From assembly GCF_000518245.1 (NCBI RefSeq), contig NZ_KI912408.1, positions 1-64,000 on the forward strand: DNA of 64,000 nucleotides. The letters are read 5' to 3'. Below are positions 42,981 to 52,957 of this stretch, piece by piece (the stretch's first letter is position 1; each line of letters begins with the position of its first letter). The stretch is from Brachyspira alvinipulli ATCC 51933 (lineage in GTDB: Bacteria > Spirochaetota > Brachyspiria > Brachyspirales > Brachyspiraceae). The translations under genes and the position numbers were made by a program. The notes below the pieces were generated by a model. The model searched no databases, was not told the origin of the DNA, and saw only the letters and a program-made list of their open reading frames with translations.

Positions 42981-43934
42981 ATGAAAAAAACAATATTTTT
43001 TATATTATCTATATTTTTAATTCAATATAATCTTTTATTTAATGATGTTGTTAATAGTATTGTAGGTATAGTCGGTTCTATGCCTATAACTTATGAAGAC
43101 TTTATAAGCAGAAAGACTTTTTTAACACTACAGGCTAGGTCTATAGGACAAAAAGTAAATGATGACATGGTTTATAAAGATTTAGTAGAAGAGAGAATAA
43201 TGTATTTAAAACTCAAAGAATACAATTATGTTATAGAAGATACAGATGTAAGCAGAAGATTGGAAAATATTGCCAAACAATACAATATGACATTGGACCA
43301 ATTTGCTAAACAGCTTAGAGCAGAAGGTATATCTTATGAAGAATATAGAAATTCTATAAAAAAGCAAATAGCTATGGAAAATTTATATGGTCTTGTAATC
43401 AATAATAATGAAATAACAGATGCTGAAGCAGATGAGTTTTATAATAATGCTAAAGATAAATCAGTATTTGAAGTAGATACATTAGTTAAGCTTTCATGGA
43501 TATTTTTCAAAGCAACTACATTTACAGAAAAGGGAGAAAAACAGGAATTAGCAGGAAAAGTTAGAGGAATGGCTGCCAGAGGTCAGGATTTTGCCGAACT
43601 TGCTGCAAAATACAGCGATGATGAAGCTACCAAAAATAATGGAGGAGATTTAGGATATAATCTTTTATATGATGCTGGAAAAAGATCTTTACCAGCACAA
43701 GTAAATGCCGGATTAACTTTAGCTAAAAGAGGATATAAAGTAGGTACTGTAAGCAGTGTACGTGAATTAGTTGGAAAAGGTTTTTATATTGTTAAAATAG
43801 TTGGAATTGAAAAAGATATGGAAAGTATAAGAACTAGAGTTAAAAATTATCTAGGCGAATCACGTATGAGAGAATCATTTATTAAATGGCTTGATGAAGA
43901 AACTAAAAGAGTATCAGTACAATTATATAAATAA
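42981..43934 (+). CDS. Parvulin-type peptidyl-prolyl isomerase (SurA/PrsA-like)
   Basis: 317 residues. A signal peptide (about 1-22) precedes a SurA-like N-terminal helical domain (VNSIVGIVGSMPITYEDFISRK to about 140) and a parvulin domain (about 160-275: LSWIFFKATTFTEKGEK, FAELAAKYSDDEATKNNGGDLGY, VRELVGKGFYIVKIVG). It should help outer-membrane or exported proteins fold in the periplasm. The large number of exported lipoproteins in this window gives it obvious clients, but no direct link is shown. AAGGATAAGG precedes ATG. Confidence 0.87.
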   Translation: MKKTIFFILSIFLIQYNLLFNDVVNSIVGIVGSMPITYEDFISRKTFLTLQARSIGQKVNDDMVYKDLVEERIMYLKLKEYNYVIEDTDVSRRLENIAKQYNMTLDQFAKQLRAEGISYEEYRNSIKKQIAMENLYGLVINNNEITDAEADEFYNNAKDKSVFEVDTLVKLSWIFFKATTFTEKGEKQELAGKVRGMAARGQDFAELAAKYSDDEATKNNGGDLGYNLLYDAGKRSLPAQVNAGLTLAKRGYKVGTVSSVRELVGKGFYIVKIVGIEKDMESIRTRVKNYLGESRMRESFIKWLDEETKRVSVQLYK

Positions 43935-43948
43935 ATTATAATAGTATA

Positions 43949-43988
43949 AAAAACGGGCTTATTCCTTATAAAGAGTAAGTCCGTTTTT
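43949..43988. terminator. Bidirectional terminator
   Basis: AAAAACGGGCTTATTC (43949-43964) pairs with GAGTAAGTCCGTTTTT (43973-43988) with two G:U pairs, between the isomerase and convergent beta-galactosidase genes. Confidence 0.85.
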
Positions 43989-43999
43989 ATTATCAAAAA

Positions 44000-46228
44000 T
44001 TATTTTACTTTTATTTCTATAGTTTTTGTTTCAACTCTTTTATTTTGTACTGTAACTTTTATAGTTCCTTTTCTAATTCCAGATTTAACCCAAAAAGAAT
44101 AATAACCGCCTTCTAATACAGGATTATCATTTCCTATAAGCTCCCCTACACCTTCAACAGTTATTTTTACAGACTCATTAATATAAGGAAGCCTGTTACC
44201 TATGGCATCTACTGCCTTTATAGTAACTCTAGTACAATCCCAAGCAGAACCATTATTTATAGAATTTATTTCATTATCATCAGATTTTACTTCCAATTCT
44301 TTAAAAGTAGGATTTTTTAGATAATTTTTTTCTATAACAGCTTTTCCATCTATATACCCTATTACTTTGGCATCTTCCCAATTCATAGAACTTACACCCG
44401 GAACATTTCTTTCCATTTGTATTATAACAGGGGGATGTTCTAAACCTTGATATTTTCCGGAAGCAGGATACTCTTTAGCTAAAAGCTCACCTTTATAATA
44501 AAACTCTACATAATCGCAGTTAGTAGAAACTATTAAAGGTGCAACACCTCCTATAGACCTCTCCCCTCTTGCATATATGGTTATAGGTTCTAATACTATT
44601 TCACATTCTTTATCCATTTGAGATGAATAAACGCTGGCTGCCAATTTAGGATTTCTAAACATATCATAAACACCATGATAACATATTCTATCCCCAGAAC
44701 CAAAATCATAATGTGTATGATAATCAAATGCACACCATCCTGTTGAACCTGCTATATTTTTATCTATAGCAACAGCATTAATTACATCATAATGCCTTTT
44801 AGTATGCTCTATTAATCTCTCTTCACAGTCCTGCATTTTAGTTGGGAACATGTGTCCGTTATATTCTGTTATCATATAAGGAACATTCTTATCTAATTTA
44901 GTAACAAACTTTTGTGCTCTTATAGGATCAGCAATTCCATCACAATTAAAATCATTCATAGTGTAAACATCTTCTAAAAGCTCGCTTCCCATTATATATC
45001 TTACGCCGCCTGTTGCTCTAGTTTTATCAAGTTTATGAGCTGTTTTATTGGTTTCTTTATAAAAACTATGATTATCCTGACTTTCATTTATTCTTACCCC
45101 CCATATAATTATAGAAGGATGATGAAAATCTCTTTCTATCATATCTTTTACATTTTCTATTGAAACTTTCTGCCAATTCTTATCGCCTATATGCTGCCAT
45201 CCAGGTATCTCTTCAAAAACCATTAATCCTATTTCATCGCATCTGTCTAAAAAATGTCTTGAAGCAGGGTAATGAGAAGAACGCACTATATTTAATCCCA
45301 TATCAAATTTTAATATATCAGCATCTTTTTTCTGTATTCTTTCAGGCATAGCATAACCAACATAAGGGAAACTTTGATGTCTGTTTAATCCTCTTAATTT
45401 GATTTTCTCTCCATTCAAGAAAAAACCATTGTCTTTGAACTCTGCATCTCTGAATCCTATCTTTATAGAAACTATATCATCATTAGAAAGTGAAGCATCT
45501 AATTTATAAAGTCTTGGATTATCTATACTCCAAACTTCTATTCTATCAGAATTTATGTGCTCATTAATTTCAATATCAGTAAATAATTCATCTTTTTTTA
45601 ATGATACTTCTTTTTTTATCTCGCATATATGATATTCTCTATTATAGAGATTAATACTAATAGTTTCTTTTACAGCCTCTTTTTTAGTATTTCTTATTCT
45701 AATCTTTCCAGTTAAAGTTTGATTTGCAAGTCCTGTAAGCATTACATTTTCTATAGAAATATCATCAACTATTATTATTTGAACCTCTCTGTATATTCCG
45801 CCGTAACATAAATAATCTATTTCATTACCAAAAGGAGGTATATCTTCACGTTCTACACTGTCAAGTTTTACAGATATAATATTATCTCCGTCTTTCAGAT
45901 GATCTGTTATATCATATACAAAAGGCAAATATCCGCCTTTATGTTCACCAAAACTTTCACCATTAACAAATACTTCGCATGCCGCCATAGCACCTTCAAA
46001 ATTAATCAATACTCTTTTATTTAATAAATTCTGTTTATTATATTTAAAAACATTCTGATATCCTGAAATTAACCAAGTATCTGATTCATCAAAATAATGA
46101 AGAGGTATTTCATGTACTGTATGAGGCAATGTTACTTTTTCACCGTTCACATTAATATCTGTTTTAATATTATTATCCCATTCTTTAAAAAACTTCCAAT
46201 TAGTATTGAAATTGATTATTTCTCTCAT
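44000..46228 (-). CDS. Glycoside hydrolase family 2 (beta-galactosidase-like)
   Basis: 742 residues. The GH2 layout is complete: an N-terminal jelly-roll sugar-binding domain (about 1-155), an Ig-like domain (to about 265), a TIM barrel with LRGLNRHQSFPYVGYAM, acid/base E382 in GVRINES and nucleophile E455 in MITEYNGH, and a C-terminal Ig-like domain. There is no signal peptide, so it acts on imported sugars in the cytoplasm. The family includes beta-galactosidase, beta-glucuronidase and beta-mannosidase; the NHMFP surroundings do not decide which. No transporter gene is adjacent. Confidence 0.88.
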   Translation of the reverse strand: MREIINFNTNWKFFKEWDNNIKTDINVNGEKVTLPHTVHEIPLHYFDESDTWLISGYQNVFKYNKQNLLNKRVLINFEGAMAACEVFVNGESFGEHKGGYLPFVYDITDHLKDGDNIISVKLDSVEREDIPPFGNEIDYLCYGGIYREVQIIIVDDISIENVMLTGLANQTLTGKIRIRNTKKEAVKETISINLYNREYHICEIKKEVSLKKDELFTDIEINEHINSDRIEVWSIDNPRLYKLDASLSNDDIVSIKIGFRDAEFKDNGFFLNGEKIKLRGLNRHQSFPYVGYAMPERIQKKDADILKFDMGLNIVRSSHYPASRHFLDRCDEIGLMVFEEIPGWQHIGDKNWQKVSIENVKDMIERDFHHPSIIIWGVRINESQDNHSFYKETNKTAHKLDKTRATGGVRYIMGSELLEDVYTMNDFNCDGIADPIRAQKFVTKLDKNVPYMITEYNGHMFPTKMQDCEERLIEHTKRHYDVINAVAIDKNIAGSTGWCAFDYHTHYDFGSGDRICYHGVYDMFRNPKLAASVYSSQMDKECEIVLEPITIYARGERSIGGVAPLIVSTNCDYVEFYYKGELLAKEYPASGKYQGLEHPPVIIQMERNVPGVSSMNWEDAKVIGYIDGKAVIEKNYLKNPTFKELEVKSDDNEINSINNGSAWDCTRVTIKAVDAIGNRLPYINESVKITVEGVGELIGNDNPVLEGGYYSFWVKSGIRKGTIKVTVQNKRVETKTIEIKVK

Positions 46229-46695
46229 TTTTTATACATACTCCATAGTTTTATTATGAAATATTTTATATTTAAAATAATAAAAATCAATTAAACTTTT
46301 ATAATAATTTTTAATTGAATATTACTATATAAAATGTGAAATAACTTGCAAATAAACACCACAATAAATAAGGCACAAACAATACATATGATAATTTATA
46401 ATCATTATGTAAAAAAATAATGATTTATATTAAAACGAATAATAGATATTTTAACCCAAAGAAAATATAACACCGCAAAGATTTTAATATTAATTGTATA
46501 ATAAAAATTATAACAGCTTTTTATCTAAAGTTTTTGATTGAAACTGATACAGTAAAATTTAACGTAGATTTATTCCCTTCAAACCTATTAGCAAACATAC
46601 TGCTATTTAAATTATTAATATAATTATATTTACAACACATTAAAATTTTATAATAAATATTATATAGTTTGAAATTTAACTAATAAAAAAGATTT
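46229..46695. other. Gene-free AT-rich region
   Basis: 467 bases between the beta-galactosidase start and the end of the small HExxH gene. No gene, strong hairpin or convincing promoter was seen; the galactosidase promoter must lie in the part nearest 46229. Confidence 0.5.
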
Positions 46696-47124
46696 TTAAG
46701 CGTAAGTATCTACATTATTGCCTTTATTTGAGGAACTTGCTATAGCTGCTCTAGTAACTCCACCTGAAACATAAACTCTCTTACATTCCGGACATATATT
46801 AGTTTTTAAAGTTACATTTTGAAATATAACCTCTCCTCCGCTTCTTTCTGCTGATCTTTCATTATTAGCAACATGTTCCTGTTCATGTGAAGCCACAAGA
46901 GAAGGTGCACTTGAAGGATCTATACGAGTAGGACTTTTAAATGATACACCTATATCATTAGAACCATCCTGATATGTTCTTGAGGCACAAGTTTTACATA
47001 CTCCTACTTCGCTTATAGGTGTTTTTTCTCTAGCTTCCTGAATAATATTAGCTATATTATTGCTGCTGTTTCTATTTCCTATACTATTGCTGTAAGGAGC
47101 ATTATTACGAATAGCTATTTCCAT
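46696..47124 (-). CDS. Small HExxH putative metalloprotein (SprA-related)
   Basis: 142 residues. VASHEQEHV has the zinc-protease HExxH form (H80, E81, H84), flanked by two CxxC pairs: VCKTCASRTYQDGSND (C43, C46) and ICPECKRVYVSGGVTR (C111, C114). This resembles short members of the SprA-related putative metallopeptidase family found in Clostridia and other anaerobes. The N-terminus is Asn/Ser-rich and there is no signal peptide. GAGG lies upstream of ATG. Substrate and role are unknown. It is not linked to other genes. Confidence 0.7.
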   Translation of the reverse strand: MEIAIRNNAPYSNSIGNRNSSNNIANIIQEAREKTPISEVGVCKTCASRTYQDGSNDIGVSFKSPTRIDPSSAPSLVASHEQEHVANNERSAERSGGEVIFQNVTLKTNICPECKRVYVSGGVTRAAIASSSNKGNNVDTYA

Positions 47125-47170
47125 AATTTTATACCTCTTAAATTATATTTAATTCTACCCCTATATCAAA

Positions 47171-47198
47171 ATTATAAACCTATAAAAATAAATATCAA
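47171..47198 (-). promoter_or_regulatory. Promoter of the HExxH gene
   Basis: Minus strand TTGATA (47198-47193), 16-nt spacer, TATAAT (47176-47171). Confidence 0.65.
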
Positions 47199-47336
47199 CT
47201 TATTTTATGTTTATATATGTTGTTATGTTTACTAATTAGTAAAATTTATTGATTATTTTGCAAATTTTTTTATTTTATAATCATAGTTTTATTATTTCCG
47301 ACAATAGAAACGGTATTTTATAATTTGGATTTTATA

Positions 47337-48416
47337 ATGAAAAATATAATTATTTTCTTATGTATTATAATATTTAATATGTCCTTTTTATTTGCTCAAA
47401 ACGATGAGTTAATGGAAAGCATAAAGAATAATGATATAGATAAAGTAAAAACATTATTAAGAGACGGTGTTAATTTAGATATATACAATATTCAATACGG
47501 AATGACTCCTTTAATGTATGCTACGGAACTTGGAAATATTGATATAGTAAATGAATTATTAGATTTCGGAGCTAAAGATTTTGATTTTGCTTTTTATGTT
47601 GCATGTTCTGAAGGGAATTGGGATATAGCAGAAAGTATAATGAAGGCAGGAGCAAGTAATTATAATGTTGCTTTATCCTATGCAGCAATAGGCGGACAAT
47701 TAGATATAGTTCAAAAACTTATAGATTTAGGGGCAAAAGATATTAATCCGGCATTAGTATCAGCATGTGAGGGCAATAGTTTAGAGGTTGTTCAATATTT
47801 AATAGAAGCAGGGGCCAATGTAAATACTAGAGCATATATAGAATCCTACAGAAATTATAAAGGTGCCGAGAGAAAATCCCCTTTAACTGCAGCTACAAAT
47901 ATTGATATAATAAGAGAATTAGTAAATGCTGGTGCAAGCAACTTGAATGAAGCTATTATATATAATGCAGAAACTATATCTACAAATTTTGATAGTACAT
48001 ATACAACAGAAATATTAAATGAATATATAAATCTAGGTGCTGATGTAAATGCATCAAGCATGAATGATGGAAAAACATTATTAATGTATTTAATAGAAAA
48101 AAGACAATTAGATTTTGAATTAATAAAAAAAGTTATAGAATTAGGCGCTGATGTAAATGCAAGAGATAGAAACGGTAATACTGTTTTAATACGTGCTGTA
48201 ATGTATGAATATGAAGCTCCTGTAGAGGACACTAATTTAAATAAAAAAGTATATAGAACTATTGGAACACCTATAAATATAATTAATGAACTTTTAAAAG
48301 CAGGTGCTAATCCTACAGATAGAAACAGCTATGGAAATACAGCATACAGAATAGCTGCTAAAAAGAAAAGAGATGATATAATTAGACTTTTTGATGAAAA
48401 TAAAAAATTACCATAA
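47337..48416 (+). CDS. Exported ankyrin-repeat protein
   Basis: 359 residues from ATG 47337, where the signal peptide (MKNIIIFLCIIIFNMSFLFAQ) begins; an in-frame TTG four codons earlier is less likely. About nine ankyrin repeats follow (TPLMYATELGNIDIVNELLDFGA, NSLEVVQYLIEAGANVN, GADVNARDRNGNTVLIRA). It is more distant from the cluster at 3-11 kb than those are from each other, with unusual repeats ending in GAKDF or GASNY. The protein should be periplasmic or surface exposed. No ribosome-binding site is obvious. Confidence 0.85.
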   Translation: MKNIIIFLCIIIFNMSFLFAQNDELMESIKNNDIDKVKTLLRDGVNLDIYNIQYGMTPLMYATELGNIDIVNELLDFGAKDFDFAFYVACSEGNWDIAESIMKAGASNYNVALSYAAIGGQLDIVQKLIDLGAKDINPALVSACEGNSLEVVQYLIEAGANVNTRAYIESYRNYKGAERKSPLTAATNIDIIRELVNAGASNLNEAIIYNAETISTNFDSTYTTEILNEYINLGADVNASSMNDGKTLLMYLIEKRQLDFELIKKVIELGADVNARDRNGNTVLIRAVMYEYEAPVEDTNLNKKVYRTIGTPINIINELLKAGANPTDRNSYGNTAYRIAAKKKRDDIIRLFDENKKLP

Positions 48417-48446
48417 TAAAAATAACAATATTTTCTATTATGGTAA
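48408..48446. terminator. Hairpin between convergent genes
   Basis: TTACCATAATA (48408-48418) and TATTATGGTAA (48436-48446) form a perfect 11-bp inverted repeat that includes the ankyrin stop codon. There is no strong T run. Confidence 0.55.
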
Positions 48447-48454
48447 TATATAGA

Positions 48455-49435
48455 TTATTTTTCAAAAGGATATTTTATTTTCCAGCTTCTGCGTAATGTA
48501 TCCATTATATTCATTACTCTTAAAATATCTTCATGAGGCATTTCTTTACATTCTAATTTTCCAGCGTTGATAGCCTCTACACAAGAAAGTATTTGATATT
48601 CATAACCGCTTATCTGTTTTGGAACTTTTATTGTTTTTACAACTTTTCTGTCTAATGAATAAACAGTTATACTCTCAGGATTATTAATATTTTTTACTAC
48701 AATATAGCCCTTATCTCCATTTATGACACCCTCTCTATTAGTTAAAGCGGACATCGTACTATTTAATACAGCCATTTTTCCATCATCAAATGTTAATGTT
48801 ATTGAGTTTTGTTCATCTACACCTTTGCTAGTTTTTACGCATGATGAATCTATCTTCTTTATTTTATTTCCAAAAACCATTAATGCAAAATTGATAGTAT
48901 AAACTCCAACATCAAGCAAAGCTCCTCCTGCTAATTCAGGTTCTATCAATCTAGGAACTTTATTAATTACATATCCCAAATTGGCAGTAAGAGAAGTTAC
49001 CTTACCTATTATTCCACTTTTTACAGTATCATTAATAATTTGTCTACTTGGCATATATCTAGTCCAAATTGCTTCTGCAAGAAGAAGTTTTTTCTTTTTA
49101 GCTAGTACCAATACTTCTCTTGCCTGTTTAGTATTAACTGTAAAAGCCTTTTCACATATAACATGCTTATTGTTATTTAAACATAATTTTATATGTTCAT
49201 AATGGTGAGAATGAGGAGTTGCTATATAAACTAAGTCAACTTTTTCATCTTTAAGCATTTCTTCATAAGAACCGTAAAATTTTTTAAATCCATATTTTTT
49301 AGCAAATGATTTACTTCTTTTTAAATCTCTGGCACTTACAGCATAAGATTCTACTTCTTTAATTTTAGAAATAGTTTGAGCCATTTTTTCTGCAATATGT
49401 CCTGCTCCTATAAACCCTATATTTATTTTGTTCAT
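48455..49435 (-). CDS. Gfo/Idh/MocA-family oxidoreductase
   Basis: 326 residues with an N-terminal Rossmann fold (IGFIGAGHIAEKMAQTI), DLVYIATPHSHHYEHIKLCL and CEKAFTVNTKQA, where the family lysine of the EKP motif sits, then the alpha/beta C-terminal domain with GGGALLDVGVYTINFA-like ELAGGALLDVGVYTI. These enzymes use NAD(P) to oxidise or reduce sugars and their derivatives. The substrate is not determined. AAGGGG precedes ATG. It is divergent from scpA with its own promoter. Confidence 0.9.
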   Translation of the reverse strand: MNKINIGFIGAGHIAEKMAQTISKIKEVESYAVSARDLKRSKSFAKKYGFKKFYGSYEEMLKDEKVDLVYIATPHSHHYEHIKLCLNNNKHVICEKAFTVNTKQAREVLVLAKKKKLLLAEAIWTRYMPSRQIINDTVKSGIIGKVTSLTANLGYVINKVPRLIEPELAGGALLDVGVYTINFALMVFGNKIKKIDSSCVKTSKGVDEQNSITLTFDDGKMAVLNSTMSALTNREGVINGDKGYIVVKNINNPESITVYSLDRKVVKTIKVPKQISGYEYQILSCVEAINAGKLECKEMPHEDILRVMNIMDTLRRSWKIKYPFEK

Positions 49436-49470
49436 TTATTACCCCTTATAAAATAAATTTTATACACTAG

Positions 49471-49498
49471 ATAATATTAAAATTTACTTTATTGTCAA
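49471..49498 (-). promoter_or_regulatory. Promoter of the Gfo/Idh/MocA gene
   Basis: Minus strand TTGACA (49498-49493), 16-nt spacer, TATTAT (49476-49471). Confidence 0.7.
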
Positions 49499-49518
49499 TA
49501 TTATTAAAAACTATATAC

Positions 49519-49547
49519 TTGAATTTTTATGTTTTTAATAATATATT
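49519..49547 (+). promoter_or_regulatory. scpA promoter
   Basis: TTGAAT (49519-49524), 17-nt spacer, TATATT (49542-49547). Ten bases separate it from ATG 49558, so the leader would be only a few bases and no ribosome-binding site fits. Confidence 0.45.
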
Positions 49548-49557
49548 ATATTCCATT

Positions 49558-50547
49558 ATGGAAGAAAATATAAACGAAACGCAACAAGAAAATAATAATG
49601 CAGATTCCCTAAATGCAGATAATTCAAAAAAAGAAGAAATTTCAGATAATAAACCTGATTATAGGGAATTTACTGTTTCATTATCCAGTATAGATTACGA
49701 GGGCCCTCTTTCTATACTTTTTGATATGCTTAAAAGAAGCGAAAAAAACATATACGAAGTTTCTATATTAGAAATTATAGATCAATTTGTAGAGTATTTA
49801 AAAGCACAGGCTGCATTAAATTTAGATTCTACAGGAGATTTTTTAGTAGTAGCTTCTGAGTTTCATTTATATAAATCTAAAATGCTTCTTCCTCATGATA
49901 TGGATGATGATAAATTTACAGACAGGCTTAAATTTGAAATAGTAGAACAGATGCTTGAATTCCAAAGATACAAAATGGTTTCAGAAGAGCTTGACAGACT
50001 TCAGGATGTATCAGATTCTATATTTGAACGTAAAGATACAGAAAGGGTTAAATTCTTTCAAAATATAGAATCTATTGAAGACAATGAGGTTGCTTGGAAA
50101 GATATTACCCTTTATGATTTAGTTTATGCTTTTACAAAAGTGCAGTTTGTTCCGGAAACAGATTTAGCGGTACTTTCAGGTATGTCAAATTTCCATATAG
50201 ATAATGCAATCGATATGATACGTATAAAACTTTCGGAAAGTGCATTTTTTCCTTTTATTGTGTTATTTAAAGACGGTGTTACTAAAAGACAGCTTGTTAC
50301 ATTCTTTTTGGCTATGTTAGAGCTAGTTAAAGAAAAAGAAATTCTGCTTAAACAAGAGATGAGATTCAAAGAAATATATGTATTTAAAAGAGATGAAACT
50401 CTTATGCCTAAATCAGAAGAAACAACAAAAGAAGAAAATAATAATAATGAGACAAATAATGCTCAATCAGAAAATAATGAAGAAAATAATAATAGTATAG
50501 AAACTAACAAAAATATTGAAAATAATAATTCAGATAATCAAAATTAA
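49558..50547 (+). CDS. scpA: Segregation and condensation protein A
   Basis: 329 residues from ATG 49558; a longer frame from 49492 overlaps the promoter and has no family similarity. The core (about 40-285) is ScpA, the kleisin that links SMC and ScpB in the condensin complex: FTVSLSSIDYEGPLSILFDMLKRSEKNIYEVSILEIIDQFVEYLKA, then VVASEFHLYKSKMLLP. A C-terminal winged-helix segment (VTKRQLVTFFLAMLELVKEKEI) binds the SMC head. Both ends carry Asn/Glu-rich tails that are not part of the usual family. scpB is not visible nearby. Confidence 0.92.
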   Translation: MEENINETQQENNNADSLNADNSKKEEISDNKPDYREFTVSLSSIDYEGPLSILFDMLKRSEKNIYEVSILEIIDQFVEYLKAQAALNLDSTGDFLVVASEFHLYKSKMLLPHDMDDDKFTDRLKFEIVEQMLEFQRYKMVSEELDRLQDVSDSIFERKDTERVKFFQNIESIEDNEVAWKDITLYDLVYAFTKVQFVPETDLAVLSGMSNFHIDNAIDMIRIKLSESAFFPFIVLFKDGVTKRQLVTFFLAMLELVKEKEILLKQEMRFKEIYVFKRDETLMPKSEETTKEENNNNETNNAQSENNEENNNSIETNKNIENNNSDNQN

Positions 50548-50569
50548 TAATTTTTTTAATATTTAAATT

Positions 50570-52936
50570 ATGTACAAATATAAACCCAAAGATAAAGAAG
50601 AATTAAAAGCATTAATAGCAGATAATAATATATATTTAGGAGATATTGATACTTCATTAATAACAGACATGTCGCATTTATTTTCAAAAACTAATAGAAA
50701 AGATTATTCAGGAATAGAAAATTGGAATACAGAAAATGTTATTAATATGGAATCTACCTTTAGTATATTTAATAACGATTTTGACATCAATATAAATAAT
50801 TGGAATGTTTCTAAAGTTGAAAATATGAAAAGAATGTTTTCAGGCTGCACTAGATTCAATCAGCCTTTAGACAAGTGGGATACTTCAAAAGTAAATAACA
50901 TGGAAGGAATGTTTTTTACTTGTATTAAATTTAATCAGGATATTAATAATTGGAATGTATCTAATGTTAAAAATATGAGTAATATGTTTTATCAATGTAA
51001 AAATTTTAATCAGCCTTTAAATAAATGGAATGTTTCTAAAGTTGAAAATATGACAGTTATGTTTGCAGGTGCTTATAATTTTAATAAGTCTTTAAATGAT
51101 TGGGATATTTCTAACGTAAAATATATGGGTTCCATGTTTTATAATGCAAAAAGTTTTAACAATCCTTTAGATAAATGGAATACTATAAAATTAGAAAATA
51201 TTTCTAGTATGTTTTATAAGGCATTGATGTTTAATCAAGATTTATCTTCTTGGAATTTATCTAATGTATTGAATGCAGATTCAGTATTTGAAAAATCTTT
51301 ATTAGAAAAAAATAATAAAATCCCTATACAATTTATAGTTGCTGAATATGTAACAGCAAAGAAAAAATCATCAAAGATTGAACAGCTTGAAATAATAAAA
51401 AATAATGTAAAAGAAGCATATAAAAGCATCATTAATTATAATAATAAAATATACACTGATTTTAAAATAATGCTTGAAAATGAATTTTATACAGAATTAG
51501 CAGAATTAAAAACTAATAATGATGATGCAGTAACGTTTAATAACATAGAGGATATAGAAAATTTTGTAAATAATCACTATGATAAAAAGAATAATACAAA
51601 ATTAAAATTTATTGGTGATATAATCAAAGAAAAAGAAATAAAAGTTTTTGATAAAGATAAATCAAAAATTATAAGTGGTAAAATAATAAAGTATATTTAT
51701 TTACAATATTTTAATTTGAAAAAATATATTTATAAAATACAAACACTTGATAATATTATTAATTTTCTTGATGAAACAAGTTTTAAAAATTGTATAAGAG
51801 AAATATATATTAATTTAAAAAAAGATGTTTCTATTATAGTTGCTGGTGTATATGCTGATGATAATATATTAATTGAAATGTATAATAGAGAAAATAGTTC
51901 ATTATTATTTATGAAGATTTTAGCATTGCATACTGATAGTAAATTTGCTTTAAGTTTATTATATAATGTTTTTGCTAGAAATAAAAAATCTTCAATTAAA
52001 AAAGAGTCTATCAGCTTATTAAATTCTATTGCCGAAAAAATGAATTTAGAATTATATGAATTAGGTTTCAAGGTAGTATATGATTTTGGATTTAATAAAA
52101 GAGGAGAAAAAATCATAGAGGTAAATGATAATAAATATAAAATCTCTCTTAAGAACAATAACACTGTAGAATTATTTGATATTAATAATAAAAAACAATT
52201 AAAATCCACTCCCAAATACTTTCCAGAAAATGTAAAAGAAGAGATAAAACATATTAGAAAGGAGATTCCTAATATATTAAAAAGTCAGAATTATAATTTA
52301 ATAAAAATTTTAATAAGCGGTAAAAAATATAATTATAAATTCTGGAAAGAAATTTTTATTGATAATCCTATAATGAATAAATATGCCTATAGTTTAATTT
52401 GGAATCTGTATGACGAAAATTTAATCTTCAAAACTTCTTTCAGATATTTAGGAGACAGCAGTTATACTGATTGTGATGATAATAATGTTGTAATAGATGA
52501 AAATTGTTATATTAATTTATCCAGTGTATTTGACTTAAGCAAAGAAGATATTACAAAATGGAAAATGCATTTAAATGATTATGAGATATCACAGCCTATA
52601 AATCAATTTCCAATCATTAATATTGAAAATTTAGACAAGTCAATAAAAAAACTTCAAAATATGGAAATAGTTTATTCAAGTTTAAAAGCATTTACAAACA
52701 GATATTCTATGAATGCTATTTATGAATTTTCAGAGAGTATATTTTATTTTGAAGATTTTAAAAAAGATAAATTTACTATTAAAATAGAGTTTGATGAATA
52801 TATTAGTAATGGAGATATTGTTAAAATTGATATATCATTTACTAATAGTGAAAATAAAATGGTTGAAAATAGATTTATATACTATTGGCTTGTTTTGATG
52901 ATAATTGATTTCAAAAAAGAAGAACTTTTTTATTAA
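50570..52936 (+). CDS. BspA-type (DUF285) repeat protein with DUF4132-like C-terminus
   Basis: 788 residues. Residues about 30-245 hold some eight BspA-family repeats of 24-25 residues with the core FNQPLDKWDTSKVNNMEGMF. There is no signal peptide, unlike most BspA surface proteins. A helical middle follows. The C-terminal 300 residues (IPNILKSQNYNLIKILISGKKYNYKFWKEIFIDNPIMNKYAYSLIWN, WKMHLNDYEISQPINQFP) match the DUF4132/MolR-type domain also present in the broken gene at the right end. It starts 22 bases after scpA, and a shorter copy of its N-terminus follows. Function unknown. Confidence 0.8.
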   Translation: MYKYKPKDKEELKALIADNNIYLGDIDTSLITDMSHLFSKTNRKDYSGIENWNTENVINMESTFSIFNNDFDININNWNVSKVENMKRMFSGCTRFNQPLDKWDTSKVNNMEGMFFTCIKFNQDINNWNVSNVKNMSNMFYQCKNFNQPLNKWNVSKVENMTVMFAGAYNFNKSLNDWDISNVKYMGSMFYNAKSFNNPLDKWNTIKLENISSMFYKALMFNQDLSSWNLSNVLNADSVFEKSLLEKNNKIPIQFIVAEYVTAKKKSSKIEQLEIIKNNVKEAYKSIINYNNKIYTDFKIMLENEFYTELAELKTNNDDAVTFNNIEDIENFVNNHYDKKNNTKLKFIGDIIKEKEIKVFDKDKSKIISGKIIKYIYLQYFNLKKYIYKIQTLDNIINFLDETSFKNCIREIYINLKKDVSIIVAGVYADDNILIEMYNRENSSLLFMKILALHTDSKFALSLLYNVFARNKKSSIKKESISLLNSIAEKMNLELYELGFKVVYDFGFNKRGEKIIEVNDNKYKISLKNNNTVELFDINNKKQLKSTPKYFPENVKEEIKHIRKEIPNILKSQNYNLIKILISGKKYNYKFWKEIFIDNPIMNKYAYSLIWNLYDENLIFKTSFRYLGDSSYTDCDDNNVVIDENCYINLSSVFDLSKEDITKWKMHLNDYEISQPINQFPIINIENLDKSIKKLQNMEIVYSSLKAFTNRYSMNAIYEFSESIFYFEDFKKDKFTIKIEFDEYISNGDIVKIDISFTNSENKMVENRFIYYWLVLMIIDFKKEELFY

Positions 52937-52957
52937 TCAAATATTAGGATTTTAATT

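Noticed and set aside
46229-46695. Hidden small gene or RNA between the galactosidase and HExxH genes
   Set aside because: No open frame with a ribosome-binding site and no strong stem-loop was visible.
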